The position numbers and the translations under genes are program-made. A stretch of 64,000 bases of DNA from contig JAGTRT010000025.1 of NCBI GenBank assembly GCA_018261895.1, positions 1 to 64,000 of the forward strand, given 5' to 3'. Shown here one piece after another: positions 1 through 6,673 of the stretch; the stretch's first letter is position 1, and every line of letters starts with the position of its first letter. The stretch is from Pseudomonadota bacterium (GTDB taxonomy: Bacteria; Pseudomonadota; Gammaproteobacteria; Burkholderiales; Rhodocyclaceae). The notes under the pieces were generated by a model. The model made no database searches and was not told where the DNA came from. It was given only the letters and a program-made list of their open reading frames with translations.

Positions 1-35
1 GCCGGCGCCGCCCCCGGGGTCGCCTTTTCTTTGGC

Positions 36-65
36 TACTTTCTTTTGGCGAAGCAAAAGAAAGTA
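36..65. repeat. Perfect 11-bp inverted repeat (hairpin)
   Basis: TACTTTCTTTT at 36-46 is the exact reverse complement of AAAAGAAAGTA at 55-65; the flanking G47-C54 pair can extend the stem to 12 bp. Hairpins of this wording recur in intergenic DNA of many proteobacteria (recalled, not checked). The rest of 1-199 holds no gene I can support. Confidence 0.6.
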
Positions 66-199
66 CGCCCGCGCGTCAGGCGCGGAAACCAGCGCTTCAA
101 CAACCAGCACCTGCGCTCCAAGCGCAGAAATCGGCGCATCAGAAAACCCAGCCCGGTGTACAGAGGCTGAAACCCGCGTATCGAAGCGCCGCGCGCCCA

Positions 200-700
200 T
201 CACCCTCGCCTCAATAGCGCCGCCCGCAAATCCGGCGCACTGGTCTTTGCATCAAGCCAGATACCGAAAAACCACCGCGCGAAATCGGCGTCGGCAACTT
301 CGCCGAGCAAACGGCCGTTGAAGTAGAAACGCGCGGAACCGGGCACGTATTCTCCGATGATGAAATCGCCTTCCTTCACGTTGGGGAAGATGCGGGTCAT
401 CTGCTCTCCCCAGCACTTGAGCGCCACCTCATCGGCGCCGAGCGCGCGCATTTCCTTGACGCTGGCGTCGGCAATGGCGGCACCGGCGAGGGTGCGCTTG
501 TAGTCGAGGCGCAGGGCGAGCGGCGGGCGTTGCGGGTCGTCGCCGGCCCACAGCGTGGCTTCGTAGACGAGGAAGCCGAAGCGGCGGAACTGGCCGTTGC
601 CCCAGCGTTTGAGGCCGGCCGTCGGGTCGGTGTTGGCGAAGGCGGCGAACGGCGCGACCGCCAGCGCGAGCAACAGCCGGCGACGGCCGCCCGAGGCCAT
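200..700 (-). CDS. Chalcone isomerase-like periplasmic protein
   Basis: 166 residues. The N-terminus is a clear secretion signal: basic GGRRR, then a hydrophobic stretch, then an Ala-x-Ala-type site near residue 20. The mature part carries a phenylalanine/glycine-rich FYFNGRLLGEV-type stretch and a C-terminal WFFGIWLD segment, as in the bacterial chalcone-isomerase-like family (Chalcone_3), whose members are mostly of unknown function. It is the last gene of a five-gene stress/lipid operon, 67 nt after the CFA-synthase-like gene. The start ATG (698-700) lies at the edge of the 39-bp interspersed repeat and has no strong Shine-Dalgarno sequence. Family assignment is from recognition; enzymatic activity is not implied. 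Confidence 0.75.
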   Translation of the reverse strand: MASGGRRRLLLALAVAPFAAFANTDPTAGLKRWGNGQFRRFGFLVYEATLWAGDDPQRPPLALRLDYKRTLAGAAIADASVKEMRALGADEVALKCWGEQMTRIFPNVKEGDFIIGEYVPGSARFYFNGRLLGEVADADFARWFFGIWLDAKTSAPDLRAALLRRG

Positions 701-738
701 TTCATTTTTGGCCGTTTTTTCCGGTTGACCGTGGGATT
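699..738 (+). repeat. 39-bp interspersed repeat, copy 1
   Basis: Matches the consensus ATTTC-A-ATTTTGGCC, then about 10 variable bases, then GGTTGACCGTGA. Lies between the CFA-synthase-like gene and the chalcone-isomerase-like gene; its left end contributes the start codon of the latter. Confidence 0.85.
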
Positions 739-767
739 CGCTGGTGCGAGCCCCCGGCGCCACCAGA

Positions 768-1952
768 TCAACGATGCGTGAGTTCAAATTGGACGACATC
801 GATATTTCCGGCCAGGAAGCCGGCCTCGCAGTAGCAAAGGTACATGCGCCAGAGTCGGCGGAAGGGCTCGTCGAAACCAAGCTTCTGGATTTCGGGCCAG
901 TTGGCTTCGAAAGCGTGGCGCCATTCGGCCAGGGTCTTGGCGTAGTCCTGGCCGAAGGCGTATTCGTTGCGGACGATCAGCCCCTGTTTGGCCGCCGCCG
1001 CGCGGAAGGCGGCGCGCGAGGGCAGCATGCCGCCGGGGAAGATGTATTGCTGGATGAAATCGGTGCTGCGCCGGTATTCGGGGAAGATGTCGTCGCGGAT
1101 GGTGATGCTCTGGACGACCGCCCTGCCCTCGCTCTTGAGCGCCTTGGCCAGCGTCTTGAAGTAGGTCGGCCACCAGCGTTCGCCGACGGCTTCGAACATT
1201 TCGATGGAGACGACGTGGTCGAACTGTTCGTTGAGATCACGGTAATCCTGCAGGCGCAGATCGGCGCCCGGCACCCGTTTCTGCGCCCATTCAAGCTGGG
1301 CCGGCGAGAGGGTCAGTCCGGTCGTCTGCAAGCCGTCCTGCACGGCCATTTCGGCGAAGCCGCCCCAGCCGCAGCCGATTTCGAGGACGTTCTGGCCGGG
1401 CGCTGCCTTGAGGCAGTTCAGGATGCGGCGGTACTTGGCGTGCTGTGCCGTTTCGAGCGATCCGTCGTCGACCTCGCGGTAGATGGCCGAGGAGTAGCTC
1501 ATGCTCGGGTCCAGCCACAGCTTGTAGAAATCGTTGCCGAGGTCGTAGTGCGCCATGATGTTACGCTTGCTGCCGGCGCGGCTGTTGGCGTTGAGCCAGT
1601 GGCGTACGCGGGCGGCGAGCAGGCTGCGCCACGAGCCATAGACGGCGCGTTTGAGCTGTTCGCGATTGGCTGCCAGCAAGCGCAGCAGTCCGGTCACATC
1701 GGGCGAATCCCATTGGCCGTCGAGATAGCTTTCGGCCAGGCCGATGTCGCCGCGCGCCAGCACCTGGCCGAACATCGCCTCGTCGTGCACGTTGAGCGTG
1801 ACGCCATGTTCGCCGCTGCCAAACAGCGCGCTGGAGCCCCCCGGCAATCGAATTTCGAGCAGTCCGCCCTGCAGTTTTTCCAGCAGTTCGAAGACCAGTC
1901 GGGTGTCGCGCGCCAGTCTTTCGCTGCCGCGCAGGATCATCGTGTTGTTCAT
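768..1952 (-). CDS. cfa: Cyclopropane-fatty-acid synthase family SAM methyltransferase
   Basis: 394 residues, the usual length for the Cfa family. The SAM-binding glycine motif EIGCGWGG is at about residues 191-198, preceded by HYDLGNDFY (about 135-143), a family hallmark. Downstream QQYIFPGG and a late YCEAGF motif also fit. It methylenates or methylates unsaturated acyl chains of membrane phospholipids. Its ATG overlaps the stop of the DUF1365 gene (ATGA), so the two are translationally coupled. In this operon context (DUF1365, FAD oxidase, CFA-like) it may act in specialised fatty-acid modification such as methylated or furan fatty acids rather than plain cyclopropanation; that is inference. 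Confidence 0.88.
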   Translation of the reverse strand: MNNTMILRGSERLARDTRLVFELLEKLQGGLLEIRLPGGSSALFGSGEHGVTLNVHDEAMFGQVLARGDIGLAESYLDGQWDSPDVTGLLRLLAANREQLKRAVYGSWRSLLAARVRHWLNANSRAGSKRNIMAHYDLGNDFYKLWLDPSMSYSSAIYREVDDGSLETAQHAKYRRILNCLKAAPGQNVLEIGCGWGGFAEMAVQDGLQTTGLTLSPAQLEWAQKRVPGADLRLQDYRDLNEQFDHVVSIEMFEAVGERWWPTYFKTLAKALKSEGRAVVQSITIRDDIFPEYRRSTDFIQQYIFPGGMLPSRAAFRAAAAKQGLIVRNEYAFGQDYAKTLAEWRHAFEANWPEIQKLGFDEPFRRLWRMYLCYCEAGFLAGNIDVVQFELTHR

Positions 1953-2710
1953 TTTGTCGGTTCCCGGAGAGGTTGAGGGACGTGGGCGCCGCGGAACGGC
2001 ACCCCTTTGAGCCACAGCTTCAAGGCTTGCCAGTGGATGCGGAACATCACGCCGGCGGTGAGGAAAGGCATTTTCAGGAAGGCGCCGAGCAGGGCCGTGG
2101 TCGACCAGGCCCGGCCCTTGCCGGAAATCGAGGTGAGCAGCAATTCGCCCTCGGCATCGTCGTAGTCGATGCGGGCCAGCGGCACGGGGCGGTCGAGATG
2201 GAAGCGGAAGCGATAGCCGCCCTCGATCTCGTTGAAGGGCGAGACGTGGAATTCCTTGGTCGCGCGCAGCTCCTGCCCGTCCTGCAGGGGTGAACCGTCG
2301 GCGTTGTGCAGCAGGTAGCTGTGATAACCGCCGAAGGTATTGTTCACCTCGGCCAGGATGGCGATCAGCGCGCCCTCGCGATTGCGGCAATACCAGAAGC
2401 TGACCGGATTGAAGACGTAGCCGAAGACGCGCGGGAAGCATTGCAGCGTGATCTCGCCGTCGTCCGGCAGGCCGCGCTGGCGCAACTGGGCCTGGATCCA
2501 GGGCAGGATCGGGCTGCCGTCGCGGGCGCCGTGGTCCTTTTGCCGGAAGCTGAGCACGTTCCAACGGTCAACCGAAAAAATCGGGCAATTTGCAAATGCC
2601 AGCTGGCGGACCGGCAACTGGATGTAGAAGACCGGGTAGACAAAGGCATTGACCGCCGGGCGCAGGCGCCGGTGCATGACGTGACCGAGGAAGAGGCGTG
2701 GGCGGTTCAT
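1949..2710 (-). CDS. DUF1365 family protein
   Basis: 253 residues. It begins with the family pattern LFLGHVMHRRLRP and continues with SF..KDHG near residue 55, FGYVFNPVSFWYC in the middle and a KEFHVSPF motif, all typical of DUF1365. The function is unestablished. The gene is almost always found between an amine-oxidase-like flavoprotein and a CFA-like methyltransferase, as here, suggesting a joint role in fatty-acid modification under photo-oxidative stress. Start ATG at 2708-2710, 7 nt after the stop of the flavoprotein gene. A weak match to the interspersed repeat lies within codons 37-49. Confidence 0.85.
   Translation of the reverse strand: MNRPRLFLGHVMHRRLRPAVNAFVYPVFYIQLPVRQLAFANCPIFSVDRWNVLSFRQKDHGARDGSPILPWIQAQLRQRGLPDDGEITLQCFPRVFGYVFNPVSFWYCRNREGALIAILAEVNNTFGGYHSYLLHNADGSPLQDGQELRATKEFHVSPFNEIEGGYRFRFHLDRPVPLARIDYDDAEGELLLTSISGKGRAWSTTALLGAFLKMPFLTAGVMFRIHWQALKLWLKGVPFRGAHVPQPLREPTK
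2562..2601 (-). repeat. 39-bp interspersed repeat, degenerate copy 2
   Basis: On the minus strand it reads ATTTGCAAATTGCCC, a T-run, then CGGTTGACCGT, about 28 of 34 consensus positions. It falls inside the DUF1365 coding region, where the encoded FSVDRWN is itself family-conserved, so this may be a chance match. Confidence 0.35.
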
Positions 2711-2717
2711 GACAGCC

Positions 2718-4040
2718 TCAGGCCGTTTCCAGGGAACGTTGGGAAACGACCGACGTCTTCTGCCAGGGCGCCTTGACGCCCAGCCCGTTGACCACGCGCA
2801 GCGCCGATTTGAGGCCGTCTTCGTGGAAGCCGTAGCTGCCCCAGGCACCGGCCAGCCAGATGCCATTCTCGCCCTGCACCTGCGCCAGGCGTTGCTGGGC
2901 GGCGATGGCCGGACCGTCGAAAATCGGGTGGGCGTATTCGAATTCGGCCAGCACTTTTGCCGGGTCCGGTTCGCGCGCCGGGTTGAGCGTCACCACCACC
3001 GGCGTCTTGAACGGCAGCGGCTGCAACTTGTTGATCAGGTAGGAAACGCCGACCGGCTGTTCGCCCGGCTCGCCGCGACCAGCAAAGTAATTCCACGCCG
3101 ACCACAGCTTTTCGTCGCGCGGCAGCAGCGCCCGGTCGGTGTGCAGGATGGCCCGGTTCGGCTGATAGCGCACGGCGGAGAGCACGGCGCGCTGCGCATC
3201 GGAGGCCGAGAAGCCAAGAATGGCCTGGGCCTGGTCGCTGTGACAGGCCATGACGACCTGATCGAAGAGATTGCAGCCGGCTTCGTGCGTCACGAGCAAA
3301 CGCTCACCTTCGTGAATGACCGCCTTCACCGGGCAGGCCAGCTTGATCTCGCCGCCGTTGGCGACGATCCGCTCGGCCAGTTTGCGGACGTACTCGCGGC
3401 CGCCGCCCTTCACCGTCCGCCACATCGGGCGGTCGAAGATCTGCAGCAGACCATGGTTCTGGCAGAAGCGAATGAAGGTGGCGAGCGGCATGTCGAGCAT
3501 CTGGCCGGTCGGGCAGGACCAGATGGCCGCCGCCATCGGCAGCAGGTACCAGTCGGAAAAAGCGCTGGAATAACGCCCCTCGGTCAGGAAATCGCAGAGG
3601 CTGCGCTTGCTGTCCGGATGCGACGCCACCCAGGCCGAACTCTCGCGATTGAAACGCAGGATGTCGGAAAGCATGCCCCAGAACTTGCGGTTCACCAGAT
3701 TGCGCTTCTGCCCGAAGACCGTCGCCAGATTGCTGCCGGCCCATTCCAGATCGGGGTTCTCGAGGCTGACGGCAAACGACATCTCGGTTTCGACGCTGTC
3801 GACACCCAGCAAGGCGAACATCGCGATCAGGTTTGGATAGGTCTTTTCGTTGAAGACCAGAAATCCCGTATCGACCGGATGTGTCAGCCCGTCCACCGTC
3901 ACGTCGACGGTGTTGGTGTGGCCGCCAAGATAACTGCCTGCCTCGTACAGCGTCACATCGTGTTCGCTGCTCAGCAGCCAGGCACTGGCCAGTCCGGAAA
4001 TGCCGGCGCCCACTACTGCTATGCGTTTTCTGGATCCCAT
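2718..4040 (-). CDS. FAD-dependent amine-oxidase-like protein
   Basis: 440 residues. The dinucleotide-binding motif VVGAGISG is at about residues 9-16, followed by a typical YEAGSYLGGHTNT FAD loop and a C-terminal WLAGAWGSYGFHEDG FAD-binding segment. The family is NAD(P)-binding Rossmann flavoproteins annotated as amine oxidases. Homologues sit beside DUF1365 and CFA-like genes in light- or singlet-oxygen-induced clusters (from memory), where a role in fatty-acid desaturation or oxidation is suspected. ATG at 4040 is preferred over an upstream ATG at 4070 because GGGAG precedes it and it leaves a 10-nt gap after the glutathione peroxidase gene. Confidence 0.85.
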   Translation of the reverse strand: MGSRKRIAVVGAGISGLASAWLLSSEHDVTLYEAGSYLGGHTNTVDVTVDGLTHPVDTGFLVFNEKTYPNLIAMFALLGVDSVETEMSFAVSLENPDLEWAGSNLATVFGQKRNLVNRKFWGMLSDILRFNRESSAWVASHPDSKRSLCDFLTEGRYSSAFSDWYLLPMAAAIWSCPTGQMLDMPLATFIRFCQNHGLLQIFDRPMWRTVKGGGREYVRKLAERIVANGGEIKLACPVKAVIHEGERLLVTHEAGCNLFDQVVMACHSDQAQAILGFSASDAQRAVLSAVRYQPNRAILHTDRALLPRDEKLWSAWNYFAGRGEPGEQPVGVSYLINKLQPLPFKTPVVVTLNPAREPDPAKVLAEFEYAHPIFDGPAIAAQQRLAQVQGENGIWLAGAWGSYGFHEDGLKSALRVVNGLGVKAPWQKTSVVSQRSLETA

Positions 4041-4050
4041 TCTTGTCTCC

Positions 4051-4611
4051 CTATTTGCCCAGGTATTCATCGATCTTGTTCAGCAGGTCCTTGTCATCCG
4101 GCTTGGTGAAGCTCGTATAGGCAACGACCTGGGTGGCATCCCGATTGATCAGGTATTTGTGAAAATTCCACTTCGGCCGGCTGCCGGTGACCTCGGCCAG
4201 CTTGAGATAAAACGGATGCGCCTTCTTGCCCTTGACCACGGTCTTGCCCGCCATCGGGAACTCGACGCCATAGGTCAGGCGGCAGAACTCGGCGATCTCC
4301 TTCTCGTTGCCCGGCTCCTGCTCGCCAAAGTCGTTGGACGGAAAGCCCAGGACAACCAGCCCCTTGTCCTTCAAGCGCGCATAGAGCTTTTCCAGACCGT
4401 CGTACTGCGATGTGAAGCCGCAATAGCTGGCCGTATTGACGACGAGGACCACCTTGCCGGCGTACTGGCAAAGCGGCATCGGCTTGCCGTCCTGCAGCGT
4501 CGTGAAGGTATGGTTCAACAGCGGAGGGCATTCGCCCGCCGCCGCTGCCGGCAGCGCGCCGGCTGAAACCAGCCCGGCGATACCCAACCAGCGTTTGATC
4601 GAAGAAAGCAT
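4051..4611 (-). CDS. Periplasmic glutathione peroxidase-like protein
   Basis: 186 residues. Signal peptide of about 25 residues ending in AAAA. The mature protein contains the peroxidase motif NTASYCGFT with the peroxidatic Cys at about residue 64 (Cys, not selenocysteine), the second signature FPSNDFGEQEPG, and the late WNFHKYL motif. It reduces hydroperoxides, probably lipid peroxides, using thioredoxin- or glutathione-type reductants; secretion points to envelope protection. First gene of the minus-strand operon; AGGAG precedes the ATG by 7 nt. The promoter and operators lie just upstream. Confidence 0.9.
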   Translation of the reverse strand: MLSSIKRWLGIAGLVSAGALPAAAAGECPPLLNHTFTTLQDGKPMPLCQYAGKVVLVVNTASYCGFTSQYDGLEKLYARLKDKGLVVLGFPSNDFGEQEPGNEKEIAEFCRLTYGVEFPMAGKTVVKGKKAHPFYLKLAEVTGSRPKWNFHKYLINRDATQVVAYTSFTKPDDKDLLNKIDEYLGK

Positions 4612-4628
4612 GTTCAGCTCCTTTTTGA

Positions 4629-4643
4629 TTTGTCCTAGACAAA
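4629..4643. promoter_or_regulatory. Palindromic operator 1 (TTTGTC-N3-GACAAA)
   Basis: Perfect inverted repeat TTTGTCCTAGACAAA, placed just downstream of the predicted -10 of the peroxidase operon and 18 nt before its ATG. A second site matches 14 of 15 bases. Probable binding site of the adjacent MerR-family regulator (inference). Confidence 0.65.
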
Positions 4644-4659
4644 CTGGACGTTTGTTCGT

Positions 4660-4688
4660 AAGATAATGACCAAAGACTCACTTGTCAA
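4660..4688 (-). promoter_or_regulatory. Sigma70 promoter of the peroxidase/lipid operon
   Basis: Reading the minus strand: TTGACA (4683-4688), a 17-bp spacer, then TATCTT (4660-4665). A perfect -35 and a good -10. It is bracketed by the operators at 4629-4643 and 4703-4717, consistent with repression in the dark or uninduced state. Confidence 0.7.
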
Positions 4689-4702
4689 CGGTTTGTCTAA
4701 CA

Positions 4703-4717
4703 TTTGTTTAGGACAAA
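4703..4717. promoter_or_regulatory. Palindromic operator 2
   Basis: The minus-strand reading TTTGTCCTAAACAAA differs from operator 1 at a single base. It ends 2 nt before the regulator's start codon, and a further half site TTTGTCTAA is at 4692-4700. Placement suggests autoregulation as well as control of the divergent operon. Confidence 0.6.
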
Positions 4718-4719
4718 TA

Positions 4720-5625
4720 ATGAAAGCACCGAACTTCAATATCGCCGCCGTCGAACGCGACACCGGCCTGTCAAAAGACGTCCTGCGCATGTGGGAGCGC
4801 CGTTACGGCTTCCCCGTACCCAGTCGCGACAACAATGGAGAACGCTGCTATCCCGCCGAACAGGTAGAGCGGCTACGCCTGATCAAACGCCTGATGGATC
4901 AGGGACACCGGCCGGGGAAGCTGTTTGCCATTCCTCACGATGAACTCAGCGCCCTCGCACCGCGTCGGCCCAGGGCATCCGAACCAGGTCACTCGGTAGA
5001 CAGCGCCGATCTGGAAGAATTGCTCGCGCTGATAAAACAACACGATCTGGCCGGCTATCAGCAGGCCATGCAGCAACGTCTCGCCAGGCAGGGGCTGCAA
5101 CGTTTTGTCCAGGACACGGTGGCGCCACTCACCCAACAAGTTGGCGACAGCTGGGAAGAGGGACGCTTCGAGGTTTTCGAGGAACACCTCTACACCGAAC
5201 TGACCAAGCGCCTGCTGCGTCAGGCCATTTCGACGCTGCCCGGGGGCCCGCGCAGCCCCCGCGTGCTGCTCACCAGCGTTCCGGAAGAACCGCACGTGCT
5301 CGGGCTGCTCATGGTCGAAGCGCTGTTTGCGCTGGAAGGCGCCGAATGCATTCCACTCGGCACGCAAATGCCGCTGCTGGAGATCGGCCGCGCGGCGCAG
5401 GCGCATCAGGCCGACATCGTCGCCCTGTCCTTTTCCGTTGCCTTCCCGCAGCGGCAGATTCCCGGGCTGCTCGAGCAACTACGCATGGTCTTGCCCGCCA
5501 CGACCGCACTGTGGGCCGGCGGAAGCGGCGTCCTGCGCATTCCGCGAACGACGAATGCCGAGCTGATCACGACGCTCGACGACGCCATTGCCGCACTCGC
5601 GGCCTGGCGCGAACAGCACGCCTGA
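4720..5625 (+). CDS. MerR-family regulator with B12-binding photoreceptor domain (CarH/LitR-like)
   Basis: 301 residues. An N-terminal MerR helix-turn-helix (about 7-65; DVLRMWERRYGFP) is followed by a four-helix-type cobalamin-cap region and a B12-binding Rossmann domain (about 180-300). The CarH signature Trp-x9-Glu-His is intact: W145 ... E155 H156. The B12 lower-ligand motif E-x-H-x-x-G is present as EPHVLG with H192. In this family adenosylcobalamin binding drives tetramerisation and DNA binding in the dark, and light breaks the complex. ATG at 4720 is chosen because upstream in-frame codons lie in the promoter. It is divergent from the operon it presumably represses. Light response is inferred from residues, not shown. 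Confidence 0.85.
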   Translation: MKAPNFNIAAVERDTGLSKDVLRMWERRYGFPVPSRDNNGERCYPAEQVERLRLIKRLMDQGHRPGKLFAIPHDELSALAPRRPRASEPGHSVDSADLEELLALIKQHDLAGYQQAMQQRLARQGLQRFVQDTVAPLTQQVGDSWEEGRFEVFEEHLYTELTKRLLRQAISTLPGGPRSPRVLLTSVPEEPHVLGLLMVEALFALEGAECIPLGTQMPLLEIGRAAQAHQADIVALSFSVAFPQRQIPGLLEQLRMVLPATTALWAGGSGVLRIPRTTNAELITTLDDAIAALAAWREQHA

Positions 5626-5645
5626 CATCGGCCACGCCAATAGCA

Positions 5646-5676
5646 CATCGGCGCCGGGAAAACCCCGGCGCCGATG
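5646..5676. terminator. Strong GC hairpin between convergent genes
   Basis: A 13-bp perfect stem (CATCGGCGCCGGG pairing with CCCGGCGCCGATG) with a 5-nt A-rich loop, between the regulator and the convergent alpha-E gene. There is no clear U-tract, so the terminator role is tentative. Confidence 0.5.
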
Positions 5677-5722
5677 GCATTGAACCGCTTGGCATCGGGC
5701 TGTCGCCCGAGGCCGGCAAGGC

Positions 5723-6670
5723 TTAGGCGGCCTCGCCCATCGGCACCAGGAAATCCTTGCTGATGCCGTTGCCAAGCATGTAAATACGATCCATGAAGTC
5801 GCTCAGCCACTCGTGCAGGCCGTGCTCGAGCACATCCTCGATGCGCCCGTAGCGCAACTGGGAATGCAGCATGCCGGCCTGACGCTGGGTTTCGCCGGAA
5901 TGACTGTTGGCGATCAATTCAAGGTTCTTGATGACGCTGTTCAGGCAGAACTGCAGCGAACGCGGCATGTCCTTGTTGAAAATGAGCAGTTCGGCGACGC
6001 GTTCCGGCGTGATGACGTCGCGGTAAACCTTGCGATAGACCTCGAAGGCTGACACCGAGCGGAGCAAGGCGCCCCATTCGTAGAAGTCCGTCGCCCCCTC
6101 GTCGCCTTGCGGACGCAGGACGTGGTATTTGACGTCGAGAATCCGCGCCGTGTTGTCGGCCCGCTCAAGCAGCGTGCCGAGGCGGATGAAGTGGTACGCC
6201 TCGTCCTGCAGCAGCGTCCCCAGCGTCGTGCCACGCGACAGCGAGGAGCGCATCTTGACCCACTCGAAGTAGTCGCTGATGCCGGCATTGAACAGCTGGT
6301 CGAAGGTCTTTTCGCGGGCCTCAAGCCAGGTGGAATTGAGCGTTTCCCACATTTCCGTGGTCAGCGTGCCGCGCACGGCGTGGGCGTTTTCACGGGCCAT
6401 GCGCAGGCAGCTATGGATCGAGGCAAAGTTGTCCGGGTCGCTGACCATGAATTTCAGGACATTTTCCCCGCTGACTTCCGAATACTTCGCGGCGTAGGTC
6501 TCTTCCAGGCTGTTCAGGGCAATGATGGCATGCCAGCTCTGATTGACCGCATCGAGCGATTGCGGAACCAGTGACATCTGGTAGGTGACGTCCAGCAGGC
6601 GGGCGAGGTTCTCGGCACGCTCAATGTAGCGCGACATCCAGAACAGGTGATCGGCAGTTCGACTCAGCAT
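5723..6670 (-). CDS. Alpha-E domain-containing protein (DUF403)
   Basis: 315 residues, all-helical, beginning MLSRTADHLFWMSRYIERAEN, the conserved opening of the alpha-E (DUF403) family. A RADNTARILDVKY repeat-like helix occurs again near residue 175. The function is not established; the family is consistently paired with a circularly permuted ATP-grasp protein, and a role in making a peptide-like product has been proposed from genome context. It lies 3 nt downstream of that ATP-grasp gene and must share its transcript. The transglutaminase-like gene that often completes the trio is not next to it here. Confidence 0.9.
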   Translation of the reverse strand: MLSRTADHLFWMSRYIERAENLARLLDVTYQMSLVPQSLDAVNQSWHAIIALNSLEETYAAKYSEVSGENVLKFMVSDPDNFASIHSCLRMARENAHAVRGTLTTEMWETLNSTWLEAREKTFDQLFNAGISDYFEWVKMRSSLSRGTTLGTLLQDEAYHFIRLGTLLERADNTARILDVKYHVLRPQGDEGATDFYEWGALLRSVSAFEVYRKVYRDVITPERVAELLIFNKDMPRSLQFCLNSVIKNLELIANSHSGETQRQAGMLHSQLRYGRIEDVLEHGLHEWLSDFMDRIYMLGNGISKDFLVPMGEAA

Positions 6671-6673
6671 GGC

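Noticed and set aside
744-1976. Long open frame on the plus strand opposite the CFA-like gene (410 codons)
   Set aside because: No recognisable domain; it mirrors a well-supported Cfa-family gene in GC-rich DNA and is a codon-bias artefact.
2709-4109. Plus-strand open frame (466 codons) opposite the FAD oxidase
   Set aside because: The minus-strand gene has intact FAD motifs and operon spacing; no support for the opposite frame.
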